Below are positions 17,255 to 25,425 of a stretch of DNA of 64,000 bases, one piece after another. Position 1 is the stretch's first letter, and the number at the start of each line of letters is the position of its first letter. Origin of the DNA: an uncultured Cohaesibacter sp. (lineage in GTDB: Bacteria; Pseudomonadota; Alphaproteobacteria; Rhizobiales; Cohaesibacteraceae); contig NZ_OY781114.1 of the NCBI RefSeq assembly GCF_963676485.1, positions 372,001-436,000 on the forward strand. Direction: 5' to 3'. A model generated the notes under the pieces. That model was not told where the DNA came from, ran no database searches, and saw only the letters and a list, made by a program, of their open reading frames with translations. Made by a program: the position numbers and the translations under genes.

Positions 17255-17693
17255 TTCACTCCGGTCGTAAAACTTTAGCCCAATGCTAGACGCAGATATT
17301 TGATTCAGTCCAATGCTGATTGGCTTTCCCCGGATTTTTGGACAGGGCTCAAAATCACCATTTGCTAAGAGCATTTCAGAAATGCACCACACACATAACG
17401 GGCAGGCACGAAACAATCCCAGCAGATAATTTTAAAAAGCCACTCTTAGAGAAATATAAATTGTTGAAGTCAGAGTAATTCAGCCGAAACATTGGAATTT
17501 ATTCCGATATCTGCTCAACTTTAAGGCACAGAACAGCTCCCGGCACAGCCGAGATTGTGCTTAAACTTTTCTCATGCAAAATTGCATAGGCGTTATGACA
17601 CAGATAAATACCTGTATCATAACGCAAAAGACCTTTTTTCACATCTCAAGGGATGAGGCGAGTCACTTCAGCTGATAAAGAGGCTATGGCCTA
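17255..17693. other. AT-rich gap with a large palindrome
   Basis: No gene is supported here. It contains the 36-bp inverted repeat at 17590-17625 and, just before it, an ATGCAA/TTGCAT short palindrome. The TetR gene ends immediately to the right. Confidence 0.4.
17590..17625. repeat. 36-bp inverted repeat (possible operator or attenuator)
   Basis: Arms GCGTTATGACACAG and CTGTATCATAACGC match in 13 of 14 positions around an 8-base AT-rich loop. It lies 68 bp downstream of the TetR stop codon. On the plus strand it is followed by AAAAGACCTTTTTT, so termination is also possible. Confidence 0.55.
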
Positions 17694-18314
17694 TCAGCGC
17701 ACAGAAATGAAGTGAGCCAGCAGGAAGTTTGACTCGCGCTTGATAGAGTAGATGATCTCCTGATCAGTAACCATGTCTCCCCCATTTCTGTCAAGGCGCA
17801 TGAACAGCGGAAACAGGGTCAAGCCAAGCCGGAAAGACAAGAACAGCTCTGCAGAAATATCCCGTACGGTGTTTTGCGCCACCCCTCTCTGGATCGTTTC
17901 TTCAATCAGGTTCAAGATCTCAATGATCTTGTCTTCGCTATTTGCCAAAAGGGAGTTCTTGTTGGGCGCAGGAAAATCATAAAGGAGCAGGCGCGCATAT
18001 CCGCGCTTGGCCAGATAAAGGTCAATAGTGCGATCCGCACTTGCCAACAAGGCTTCGCGTGGTGGCAGGGCCGAGAGCTCTTTATAGAGCGCATAGAGGT
18101 TGCCCAGGAACTCATCCGTCAAGGCCTCCAGCAACTCTTTTCGGCCCGCAAAATGCGCATAGAGCGATGGCAGCTGAATGCCAACCTGCTCGGCAACATC
18201 CTTTAGCCGAAACCCCTCAACACCATTTACGGCGATTTCACGCTCAGCGACCTCAAGAATAAGCCCGCGAGTGTTTCTCTTGCCTTCGCCTGGCTTTCTA
18301 CTTTTCGATGTCAT
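17694..18314 (-). CDS. TetR family transcriptional regulator
   Basis: A 206-residue regulator. Residues about 12-60 form the TetR helix-turn-helix domain (NTRGLILEVAEREIAVNGVEG, then FRLKDVAEQVGIQLPSLYAHFAGRKELLEALT in segments). The C-terminal ligand domain is all-helical and does not match a family I can name. The ATG with GGAAG upstream is used; a TTG six codons earlier is possible. No obvious target gene is adjacent on the same strand. Inverted repeats on both sides (17590-17625 and 18520-18556) are candidate operators. Confidence 0.85.
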   Translation of the reverse strand: MTSKSRKPGEGKRNTRGLILEVAEREIAVNGVEGFRLKDVAEQVGIQLPSLYAHFAGRKELLEALTDEFLGNLYALYKELSALPPREALLASADRTIDLYLAKRGYARLLLYDFPAPNKNSLLANSEDKIIEILNLIEETIQRGVAQNTVRDISAELFLSFRLGLTLFPLFMRLDRNGGDMVTDQEIIYSIKRESNFLLAHFISVR

Positions 18315-18948
18315 AACTTCCAACCGTGTCAATGGTCATCGACGCCACGGCGCGTCACGGGCAGTCGGTCCCCTCCCCCGTGCGATTGACCAGGTTTAGC
18401 TGCTTTCCGACAGGCACCATCTCCCCACAAGAATCAAGCCAAGCAGCAGCTCATTTCACAATCAATGATTGAACCATGCTTGTCAATGCTCGCCCTCTTG
18501 ATTGAGCCGAAGGTGCATTCTCATTGTCACATTATTGCTAATATATTGACAATGAGTGCATTTTTCAAACCGACCATTGGCTTAGGCCACTATTTTCACC
18601 AAGACGCAACTATGCGCAACTTGTGCAGCCAGCCTATACCTCTTTTTCGCCATTAACTTTGCAAAGCTCTCAACATGCCCCGAGAGAACTATCGGAGAAG
18701 AGACATCTTTCGTAGCCAGGCTTTCAGTCTTTCCGGTCCTGTCGTCAAATCTATAAAAACGTCCGGCACTCTATTGGAACCTTTATGTAATTTTCAAATC
18801 GAGTCGCTTCATGGGCCATAATAGAAATTCAATTTTGGTCAAGCTTTCCCAAGTAATCGATCAGTTCAGGTAAGACCTCTACGATGCTCACTTTGAAAGA
18901 AAGTTGATTTTTCCGGTAAATTTTGGCTCAATAATTCGGAAAGTGGAT
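18315..18948. other. AT-rich gap, no gene supported
   Basis: 634 bp with no credible gene. It contains the inverted repeat at 18520-18556 and a TCAATGATTGA palindrome near 18460. The promoters of the TetR gene (leftward) and the unknown gene (rightward) should lie here. Confidence 0.4.
18520..18556. repeat. Inverted repeat CTCATTGTCA / TGACAATGAG
   Basis: Perfect 10-bp arms separated by 17 bp of AT-rich DNA, about 200 bp upstream of the TetR start. Outside the arms both sides continue with TGCA after a 2-base offset. Possible regulator site. Confidence 0.45.
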
Positions 18949-19707
18949 ATGATCAAACGATTTTTGGAAGCAAGTCGCATGATTTATGAAAGTCCATCTG
19001 ACCCAGCTTTAACCGACTGGCTGAATATCTGCGAGTTCGAAGAGCTATTCTGGGAAGAAAGCATCCGAATACAGAATTTCGATCGCGCTTTAGCCAATGA
19101 ACAGCCCTATTTCGTTCAGCAGCATCCATCAACGTCACATATCGGACCGGGAGCCAAGCATGTCGATGAGTGGCTCCCGTTGTTGCTTTTCGGCAAATAT
19201 ATCAGCGGCGACATTCGCAACTGGGATTCGACAATGGAAGTCTGCGCCACCCGGACCGGCAGTGGCGATCCGAAAACCGACAATGGCTGCAGCTTCGATG
19301 CCATCTACCGGATCGTTTCCAACCAACCTCACATTTCGCCCGACCGCGAAGGCTATCTCGAAATCACCCGCGCCATGAATCCGCGTCAGGGCGCGGATCT
19401 GGTGCGCCATGATCGTGAAGTGTCTCGGGTTGGCGTTGTTATCGACAAATTCCGCCCTTTCGACATCAGTGTTCAGGAGGTGGAGCGCGAAATCAAACGC
19501 GCCGTGCTACGCAAGGCCGCCAAGAATTACGAACCCAACACCAGCCTTCTGATATGGCTACGCGATGAACCACCCTCGCTTGGCAAGCAATTGTCTGACG
19601 CGCCCTTGCTCAGAGATGTCGCCAAGCTCTCCAACGGCGTGTTTGCCAATATCTGCACCGTTGGCCTTAAAACGGGTGTCAGATGGCTCTATGGCAACGC
19701 CCTGTAA
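18949..19707 (+). CDS. Hypothetical protein, unrecognised
   Basis: A 252-residue soluble protein starting MIKRFLEASRMIYES. I do not recognise the family. It has no signal peptide or membrane segment. Notable stretches are HIGPGAKHVDEWLPLLLFGKY in the first half and ISVQEVEREIKRAVLRKAAKNY, a charged helix, in the second. The start is the ATG with GGAAAG upstream; the frame is open 15 codons earlier from a TTG. Codon use from about residue 60 on is like its neighbours, and the first part is more AT-rich. It stands alone and is convergent with the ATP synthase operon. Confidence 0.65.
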   Translation: MIKRFLEASRMIYESPSDPALTDWLNICEFEELFWEESIRIQNFDRALANEQPYFVQQHPSTSHIGPGAKHVDEWLPLLLFGKYISGDIRNWDSTMEVCATRTGSGDPKTDNGCSFDAIYRIVSNQPHISPDREGYLEITRAMNPRQGADLVRHDREVSRVGVVIDKFRPFDISVQEVEREIKRAVLRKAAKNYEPNTSLLIWLRDEPPSLGKQLSDAPLLRDVAKLSNGVFANICTVGLKTGVRWLYGNAL

Positions 19708-19821
19708 GGGATTTTGCCACACAGAGCGCCCCGCCGCTTCCCTTTGCCTGAAACAACGCCCTCTCTAACCACAGTAGCCTATTCCGGCGCAAGGTTCCCC
19801 ATGCGGAGAGGCACGCAACAA

Positions 19822-19853
19822 AAAAGCCGTAGCATCATCATGCTACGGCTTTT
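19822..19853. terminator. Terminator of the F0 ATP synthase operon
   Basis: Perfect 13-base arms AAAAGCCGTAGCA / TGCTACGGCTTTT with a TCATCA loop, T-rich on the minus strand side, 41 bp after the atpF stop. It may also serve the convergent unknown gene. Confidence 0.88.
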
Positions 19854-19894
19854 GAAACTCTTGGCGCTTGCCAAACTGGCAATCGATAGCGAGA

Positions 19895-20377
19895 TCAATG
19901 GAGCTTGGAACCGACCTCTGCGATGGAAGCTTTTAGCAGGTCCTTGCCCGCTTTGCCGCCCATCTTCTTGGCCAGGATCTGTTCTGCGGCTCTAACCGCC
20001 AGATCCGTTGCAGCACCCTTAACTTCGCTGATAGCACTGGCTTCCGCCTGCGCGATTTTATCTTCAGCAAGCTTGGTGCGTCTTGCGACGAAATCGGTAA
20101 TTTTGGCTTGCGCCTCTTTTTCCATCGCTTCCGCTTCGCGCTTTGCGAGCATCACGATTTCTTCAGCTTCGCTTTCCGCTTCGCGCGCCTTGCGCTGATA
20201 TTCGGCAAGCAATCCCTGAGCTTCTTCGCGAAGGCGACGTGCCTGATCGAGTTCGTCTTCAATCAGTTTGGCCCGTCTGTCCAGAGCGCCGGAAATCATG
20301 CCCGGTACACCCATCTTCAGGATGATACCGACAAAGATGAGGAGACCGATAAAGGCCCATAGCGTATTTGTACCCAT
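19895..20377 (-). CDS. atpF: ATP synthase F0 subunit b
   Basis: A 160-residue stator-stalk subunit: one N-terminal membrane helix (LWAFIGLLIFVGIILKMGVP) followed by a long charged coiled coil (DRRAKLIEDELDQARRLREEA, onward in the same pattern). It links the a subunit in the membrane to F1. Last gene of the operon, starting 12 bp after the b' gene stops. Confidence 0.93.
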   Translation of the reverse strand: MGTNTLWAFIGLLIFVGIILKMGVPGMISGALDRRAKLIEDELDQARRLREEAQGLLAEYQRKAREAESEAEEIVMLAKREAEAMEKEAQAKITDFVARRTKLAEDKIAQAEASAISEVKGAATDLAVRAAEQILAKKMGGKAGKDLLKASIAEVGSKLH

Positions 20378-20389
20378 CAGGCTCTCCCT

Positions 20390-20947
20390 TTAGTTGGCCT
20401 TGGCAGTCGAGACTGCTTTGGACACTTCCTTTTCAGCAACACTGGAGCCGAGAATCTGTTCCAGAATGGCTGAAGTGGTGCTCGTCGCGATGGCGTCAAC
20501 CTCGCCCATGGCAGCTTCCTTGACTGCGGCAATCTTCTTGTCCGCTTCAGAAATCTGACTGGCGACATCTGCCTCAACCTTGGCAAACTCAGCTTCGATA
20601 TGAGATTTTGCTTCGCCGCGAGCGGTATTGGCAATACCGTGCGCTTTCTGGCGTGCTTCAGCCAGAGACTCTTCATAAGAAGCAATCGCCTCGTCTGTCT
20701 CTCGCTTCAAACGCTCAGCCTCGCCAAGATCACTGGCTATGCGATCGCGTCGCACTTCAAGAATGTTGGCAATTTGTGGCAAAGCCACCTTGGACATAAT
20801 GTAGTAAAGCAGTCCGAAGGTGATGGCCAACCACAGAATCTGAGACCCAAACGTATTTGGATCAAAAGGAGGGAACGATGAATGCCCGCCTTCTCCTCCG
20901 CCGTGTCCGGCTACTTCTGTATGCGCATCGATCTGCTGTTGCGCCAT
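20390..20947 (-). CDS. atpF': ATP synthase F0 subunit b'
   Basis: A 185-residue second b-type subunit, typical of alphaproteobacteria and photosynthetic bacteria. After a His/Gly-rich N-terminus (HTEVAGHGGGEGGHSSFPPF) comes one membrane helix (FGSQILWLAITFGLLYYIMS) and the long coiled coil. It pairs with subunit b in the peripheral stalk. The ATG with GGAGATGACG upstream is chosen over one four codons earlier. It is separated from atpE by an unusually long gap. Confidence 0.92.
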   Translation of the reverse strand: MAQQQIDAHTEVAGHGGGEGGHSSFPPFDPNTFGSQILWLAITFGLLYYIMSKVALPQIANILEVRRDRIASDLGEAERLKRETDEAIASYEESLAEARQKAHGIANTARGEAKSHIEAEFAKVEADVASQISEADKKIAAVKEAAMGEVDAIATSTTSAILEQILGSSVAEKEVSKAVSTAKAN

Positions 20948-21332
20948 CGTCATCTCCAAATCATAACGTCAATTTCGCGGTTGGATCACCCTATCGGCCA
21001 TAAACAATAGCTCAAGCGATAGCCCGAGAGTGTCTGTTGAGCCGTTCGATCCGTCCTCATTGCCCCACAAAGAAGCCCCATGGAACCCTTTGCATCAGCC
21101 AATCAAGCCGGAAAGCCCTTGCCTTTGATTGATCCAAGCTGAGACCTGCAAAGCAGGTTCCCTCTTGCACCCCATTGGTCAAGGATCGAGAGATCAGTAT
21201 CTCTTCAATAGGAGAAGGGACCGACAGGCTGCCCGTCCGCTTCAAACCCTTTGACTGAAGAAATCAAGGCGAAACTGAATCCTTGAATCTTTCCCGTTGT
21301 CCAATTCTGCCCATCAGGACAGAAAATCAGTC
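20948..21332. other. Long gap inside the F0 operon (atpE to atpF')
   Basis: 385 bp without a gene I can support. One 62-codon minus-strand frame exists but begins with TTG and has no ribosome binding site. This length may allow separate promoters or mRNA processing, so that subunit c, needed in many copies, is made in excess. Confidence 0.4.
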
Positions 21333-21560
21333 TTAAACAACGAACATCAGCAGGAAGGCAACGACGAGAGAGAAGATGCCGAGACCTTCTGCAAGCGCTG
21401 CGCCGACCAGAGCGTTGGTGAACTGAGAGGCTGCTGCGGACGGGTTGCGCAGTGCACCGGTCAGATAGTTGCCAAAGATAGTACCAACACCGATACCAGC
21501 GCCAGCCATACCAATACAAGCGATACCAGCACCAATCAGCTTTGCTGCTTCTGCATCCAT
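21333..21560 (-). CDS. atpE: ATP synthase F0 subunit c
   Basis: A 75-residue proteolipid that forms the proton-driven ring. Two membrane helices are joined by the polar loop RNPSAAAS; the second contains the ion-binding Glu in [18 protein letters not shown]. The first helix has the Gly-rich [20 protein letters not shown]. The start is the Met with AGGAGA 7 bp upstream, the usual N-terminus. The glutamate without extra ligand residues indicates a proton-coupled enzyme. Confidence 0.95.
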   Translation of the reverse strand: MDAEAAKLIGAGIACIGMAGAGIGVGTIFGNYLTGALRNPSAAASQFTNALVGAALAEGLGIFSLVVAFLLMFVV

Positions 21561-21645
21561 TGTAAATTCTCCTGTTTCATTCAATCAGAATTTGAGTTGG
21601 GTTAATGTTGGTTCGAACTCATTCAAACGAACCTTGCATGTCCTA

Positions 21646-22407
21646 TCAGTGAGACGGATGAATCGCGTCGTTAAGATAAACACATGTGAGGATCGTGAAT
21701 ACATAGGCCTGCAAAACTGCGACCAGAGCTTCCAGTGCCGTCAGGGCCACGGTCATGCCGAGCGGAAGTACGCTGACAAACCAGCCTCCAACGCCCGCCG
21801 CCGTCAAGGTAACGATGAATCCGGCAAACACCTTCAGCACGATATGACCGGCAAGCATGTTACCAAACAGACGCAAGGAAAGGGAAACCGGACGCGACAG
21901 GAAGGAGAGCACTTCAATAAGGGCGATAAACGGCGCGATTGCAAGCGGCAGCCCCGGTGGCAAAAACAGCTTGAAGAAGCCAAAGCCGTTGCGCATGAGG
22001 CCGTAAATGATAACGGTGAATATGACCAACAGCGCCAGTGCTGCCGTGATCACCAGATGGCTGGTCACCGTCATGAAATAAGGCACAAGGCCGATCACAT
22101 TTGCCGTCATCACGAAGGCGAAAATCGTAAAGACGAACGGGAAGAAGCGCATGCCTTCGGTTCCGGCCGAACTGCGCAGCGTGCTCGCGACGAGCTCATA
22201 CATTAGCTCAGCAGCAGACTGCCAGCGCGTCGGCACAAGGCCACGGCCAGAAGTCGAAAGGATTAGAAACCCGGAAATCAGAACGACAATTGCGATCATG
22301 AACAAGGAGGAGTTCGTCATTGCGAACTTCACACCACCGACTTCGCCCAGAGTGAAAATATCATGGATCTGGAACTGATGAATCGGATCAACAGCGGGAT
22401 CTGTCAC
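21646..22407 (-). CDS. atpB: ATP synthase F0 subunit a
   Basis: A 253-residue membrane protein forming the proton half-channels. It includes the essential Arg region [17 protein letters not shown] and the C-terminal [18 protein letters not shown]. It starts at GTG (followed by ACAGATCCC), with GAGAGGG upstream. It lies 147 bp after atpI and 85 bp before atpE. Confidence 0.95.
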   Translation of the reverse strand: MTDPAVDPIHQFQIHDIFTLGEVGGVKFAMTNSSLFMIAIVVLISGFLILSTSGRGLVPTRWQSAAELMYELVASTLRSSAGTEGMRFFPFVFTIFAFVMTANVIGLVPYFMTVTSHLVITAALALLVIFTVIIYGLMRNGFGFFKLFLPPGLPLAIAPFIALIEVLSFLSRPVSLSLRLFGNMLAGHIVLKVFAGFIVTLTAAGVGGWFVSVLPLGMTVALTALEALVAVLQAYVFTILTCVYLNDAIHPSH

Positions 22408-22554
22408 TCGTATGCCCTCTCAATCAAACTGGTCAACCTGACCTGACGTCCGGTGCGCTCATTGCGCAAAGCCGTAATCGCCAGACTGGCCTTTAATTCC
22501 TAATTGCGTCCTTACCTGCGATTGACGCGCATGGCAAGTCACAGTTCGTTTAAA

Positions 22555-22872
22555 TCAAGCTCCCGGAGGCGGCAACTTGCCCGCCGAGCGCAATAAATTC
22601 AGCATTCCGGCCATGAAACCGAGCAGAAGGAAGATAATCATTCCCCACGGTCGTATTCCCAGCCATTCATCTAAAAGCCAGCCTATGGCAGTTCCAACCA
22701 GAACCCCTGCGACAAACTCTGAGCCAAGACGCCAGGCCATCGCAAGTCCATTGCTCTGTTCTTTATCCATTTTCGCCCGGTTTTTTGTCGCTTGAGACTC
22801 GCGCATTTTTGCGAGTTCAGCGTCCAAATTCCCAAGACGATCATCCAGCTTGTGGTCTTCATCGCCCTGCAT
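22555..22872 (-). CDS. atpI: ATP synthase assembly protein I
   Basis: A 105-residue protein with a charged N-terminus and two membrane helices (VAGVLVGTAIGWLLDEW and MIIFLLLGFMAGMLNLLR). AtpI proteins help assemble the c ring or transport Mg2+ and head the F0 operon in Rhizobiales. The chosen ATG follows AAGGAGGG; the frame is open eight codons further. Confidence 0.9.
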   Translation of the reverse strand: MQGDEDHKLDDRLGNLDAELAKMRESQATKNRAKMDKEQSNGLAMAWRLGSEFVAGVLVGTAIGWLLDEWLGIRPWGMIIFLLLGFMAGMLNLLRSAGKLPPPGA

Positions 22873-23680
22873 GTGGCCCTCCTTGAATTTCCGCAAGCTT
22901 TTTGCCGGACATCCCTTTGAACCCCTGCAACTGCCGAAGACGGGCGCACCTTAATCGGGCGGTCTTGGGGTGTCAAGACAGCATAGCCCTAAGTCATATG
23001 CCTGTAATCTCTAGAGAAATTGCCAATTCGGGCAAAATATCCTCTATTCATTCGTCCAATTGGTCAGTAGAGGCGTTCTTCGCGGGTGCAAAACGTGCTT
23101 GAAATCTTGCGTAATTCAGTCATTTGCTGAATTTTACGCAGGATTTTTCCCATTAGTATCACTACGAAAGTCTCAAAAACCTGTGTGTTTCTTTGATTTC
23201 CGAGGGGCCTATTCTCGCACTTTTGCGCGGTACAGAATCTTTTCTCGCCTAGAATCTATCCCAAACTTTCTTCGCACCAGCATCATAATGGTGTGAGACT
23301 TTTTGTACCGCAACATAATACAGAGAATCTGGCAAGGCTTCCTTTTCTTGCTGCGTTACGAACTTTTCATTTGGGTATGGAGGGTATGGTCCTTACCTTA
23401 CAAAGAAGATGATACTCAAAATTTAGATGCCCATCATCATTTAGAATCTAAGGCATAAATGGACCATACCTAGATAGTGGCACGAAATATGACTTGGCTT
23501 CCTATGTGCCATAGCTTTGCCGCAAGTGTGATTTAGGTCCTAGGCGAGAGTTTTGAGGGATGTCTGCTTCTGGCAAGGAAGATGCATTAGCGTGCCTCTT
23601 GGCCATGAGCGCTGAGTTCGGCCAGATCAGACAGACTGGCTCCCTTAAGTGGATGCAAATAATAAAGACTGGAGATTTGA
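22873..23680. other. AT-rich 0.8-kb gap with two inverted repeats
   Basis: No gene supported on either strand; base composition is clearly more AT-rich than the flanking genes. At 23108-23148 an imperfect hairpin (TGCGTAATTCAG with CTGAATTTTACGCA) is followed by GGATTTTT on the plus strand. At 23383-23470 there is a long-range inverted repeat. The promoters of atpI (left) and the M16 genes (right) should lie here. Confidence 0.45.
23383..23470. repeat. Long-range inverted repeat GGTATGGTCC / GGACCATACC
   Basis: Perfect 10-bp arms at 23383-23392 and 23461-23470, separated by 68 bp of AT-rich DNA with a smaller TTAGAT/ATCTAA pair inside. It could be the ends of a tiny mobile repeat or a structured RNA. 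Confidence 0.4.
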
Positions 23681-25414
23681 ATGCGAAGACGGGTTTTCTC
23701 ATTGAATCGCTCGATCCATCGTTCCATGACGATCATGCTGATGGCAGGTGGCCTTCTTGGCAGCGGCCCTGCGGCTCTGGCGAGCCAGTCTGCGGCTGCG
23801 CCCACCAAGAATCCCGCGCAGGCTGCAGCCGCTCCATCGGCAGCGCTTGGTCAGGCGATGGGCGCCAATCTGGCGGAATTGCCGCAGTTCGGGCAGAATT
23901 TCTCCACCTTCAAGTTGGAAAACGGTATGCAGGTGGTTGTGATTCCCGATCACCGCGCACCTGTTGTCACTCATATGGTCTGGTATAAGGTAGGCGCTGC
24001 GGATGAAAAGCCCGGCGTTTCCGGGATCGCGCATTTCCTTGAACATCTGATGTTCAAGGGCACAAAAGCCCATCCTGACGGCGAATTCTCCAAGATCATT
24101 GCCTCACTGGGCGGCGAAGAGAATGCCTTCACGACCCAGGATTATACCGCCTATTATCAGCGGGTTGCCAAGCAGCATCTCGGCTTGATGATGGAGCTGG
24201 AAGCCGATCGCATGGCCAATTTGCAGCTCACCGATGAACAGGTAAAGCCGGAGCTGAAGGTTATTCTGGAAGAGCGCGCCATGCGCGTCGATAGCAACCC
24301 CAGTGCCCTGTTGAGCGAATCTCTTGATGCTGCGCTTTATCGCAACCACCCTTATGGCATTCCGGTCATCGGTTGGGAGCATGAGATGGAGCAACTCAAC
24401 CGGCAGGATGCAATCAACTGGTATAATGAGTATTACACGCCCAATAACGCAATTTTGATCGTCGCTGGTGACGTTTCTGAGGATGAAGTGCGCTCCCTGG
24501 CGGAAAAGACTTATGGAAAAGTCAAAAGGCGCGCCGAACCGAAGGCTCGGATTCGCCCGCATGAGCCCCCCCAGCGCACCGCGCGCAGTCTCACTTACAG
24601 TGATGAACGGGTCAATCAGGCCAGCGTACGTCAGGCCTATGGCACTCCATCGGACACCACGGCCAAGAATGGCGAAGCACAGGCGCTTGAGCTGTTGGGC
24701 TATATCCTTGGCTCGGGCACCAATTCCCGCCTCTACAAGAACTTGGTGATCGACAACAAGATCGCCACCTCAGTTGGCGCTTATTATCAGGGCACCAGCC
24801 TGGACGACACACGCATGATGTTTTATGGCACCCCTACAGCGGACCATACGGTTGGCGACGTGTTGGCAGGCATCCGCACGGAAATTGACAGAATCATCAA
24901 GGACGGGGTGAGCAAAGAAGAAGTGGCCCGCGCCAAGCGCACGCTCTTGGCCCAGACCTTCTATGCTCAGGACAATCAGGCTGCTTTGGCCCGCATCGTC
25001 GGCACGGCTCTCTCTACCGGTCAGTCTCTTGATGATGTGAAAAAATGGCCAGAGCATCTGGCCGCTGTCACCCCCGAGCAGATCAAGGACGTGGCGCAGA
25101 AATATCTTCAGGAGCATCGTTCTGTAACAGGCTATCTGTTGCCGCCGGGGGCCAGTATCGAGCCTTCCAGCAAGCAGGGCGCAAAAGAGTGCAGCGATGT
25201 GGATCAGGCCATCCCGAAAGCCAGAGAGATGAGCTACCCGAAGGATCCGCCACGGACCTCTCAGAAAGTACCGACCCCGAAGGCACGACCGCAAGGCCAT
25301 CCAAAGCCCAAACCGCAAGCCGAAGGTGACCCTGCTGCCAACAGCAATGCCACATCGGCCGAGACACCCGCTGCCAATGATAAAGCGGCGCCTTCCAGCG
25401 CTTCTGAAGAATAG
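23681..25414 (+). CDS. M16 family zinc metallopeptidase (catalytic subunit)
   Basis: A 577-residue exported peptidase of the PqqL/insulinase-like M16 family. A signal sequence (hydrophobic stretch about residues 17-35, ALASQ) precedes the domain. The inverted zinc motif HFLEH is at residues 118-122 with the third ligand Glu at about 198, so it should be active. The C-terminal 70 residues are Pro/Lys/Ala-rich (RPQGHPKPKPQAEGDPAA) and probably disordered. The next gene, a non-catalytic M16 protein, starts 11 bp later; the two probably form a heterodimer acting on peptides in the periplasm. Confidence 0.92.
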   Translation: MRRRVFSLNRSIHRSMTIMLMAGGLLGSGPAALASQSAAAPTKNPAQAAAAPSAALGQAMGANLAELPQFGQNFSTFKLENGMQVVVIPDHRAPVVTHMVWYKVGAADEKPGVSGIAHFLEHLMFKGTKAHPDGEFSKIIASLGGEENAFTTQDYTAYYQRVAKQHLGLMMELEADRMANLQLTDEQVKPELKVILEERAMRVDSNPSALLSESLDAALYRNHPYGIPVIGWEHEMEQLNRQDAINWYNEYYTPNNAILIVAGDVSEDEVRSLAEKTYGKVKRRAEPKARIRPHEPPQRTARSLTYSDERVNQASVRQAYGTPSDTTAKNGEAQALELLGYILGSGTNSRLYKNLVIDNKIATSVGAYYQGTSLDDTRMMFYGTPTADHTVGDVLAGIRTEIDRIIKDGVSKEEVARAKRTLLAQTFYAQDNQAALARIVGTALSTGQSLDDVKKWPEHLAAVTPEQIKDVAQKYLQEHRSVTGYLLPPGASIEPSSKQGAKECSDVDQAIPKAREMSYPKDPPRTSQKVPTPKARPQGHPKPKPQAEGDPAANSNATSAETPAANDKAAPSSASEE

Positions 25415-25425
25415 GAGGATCCAAG

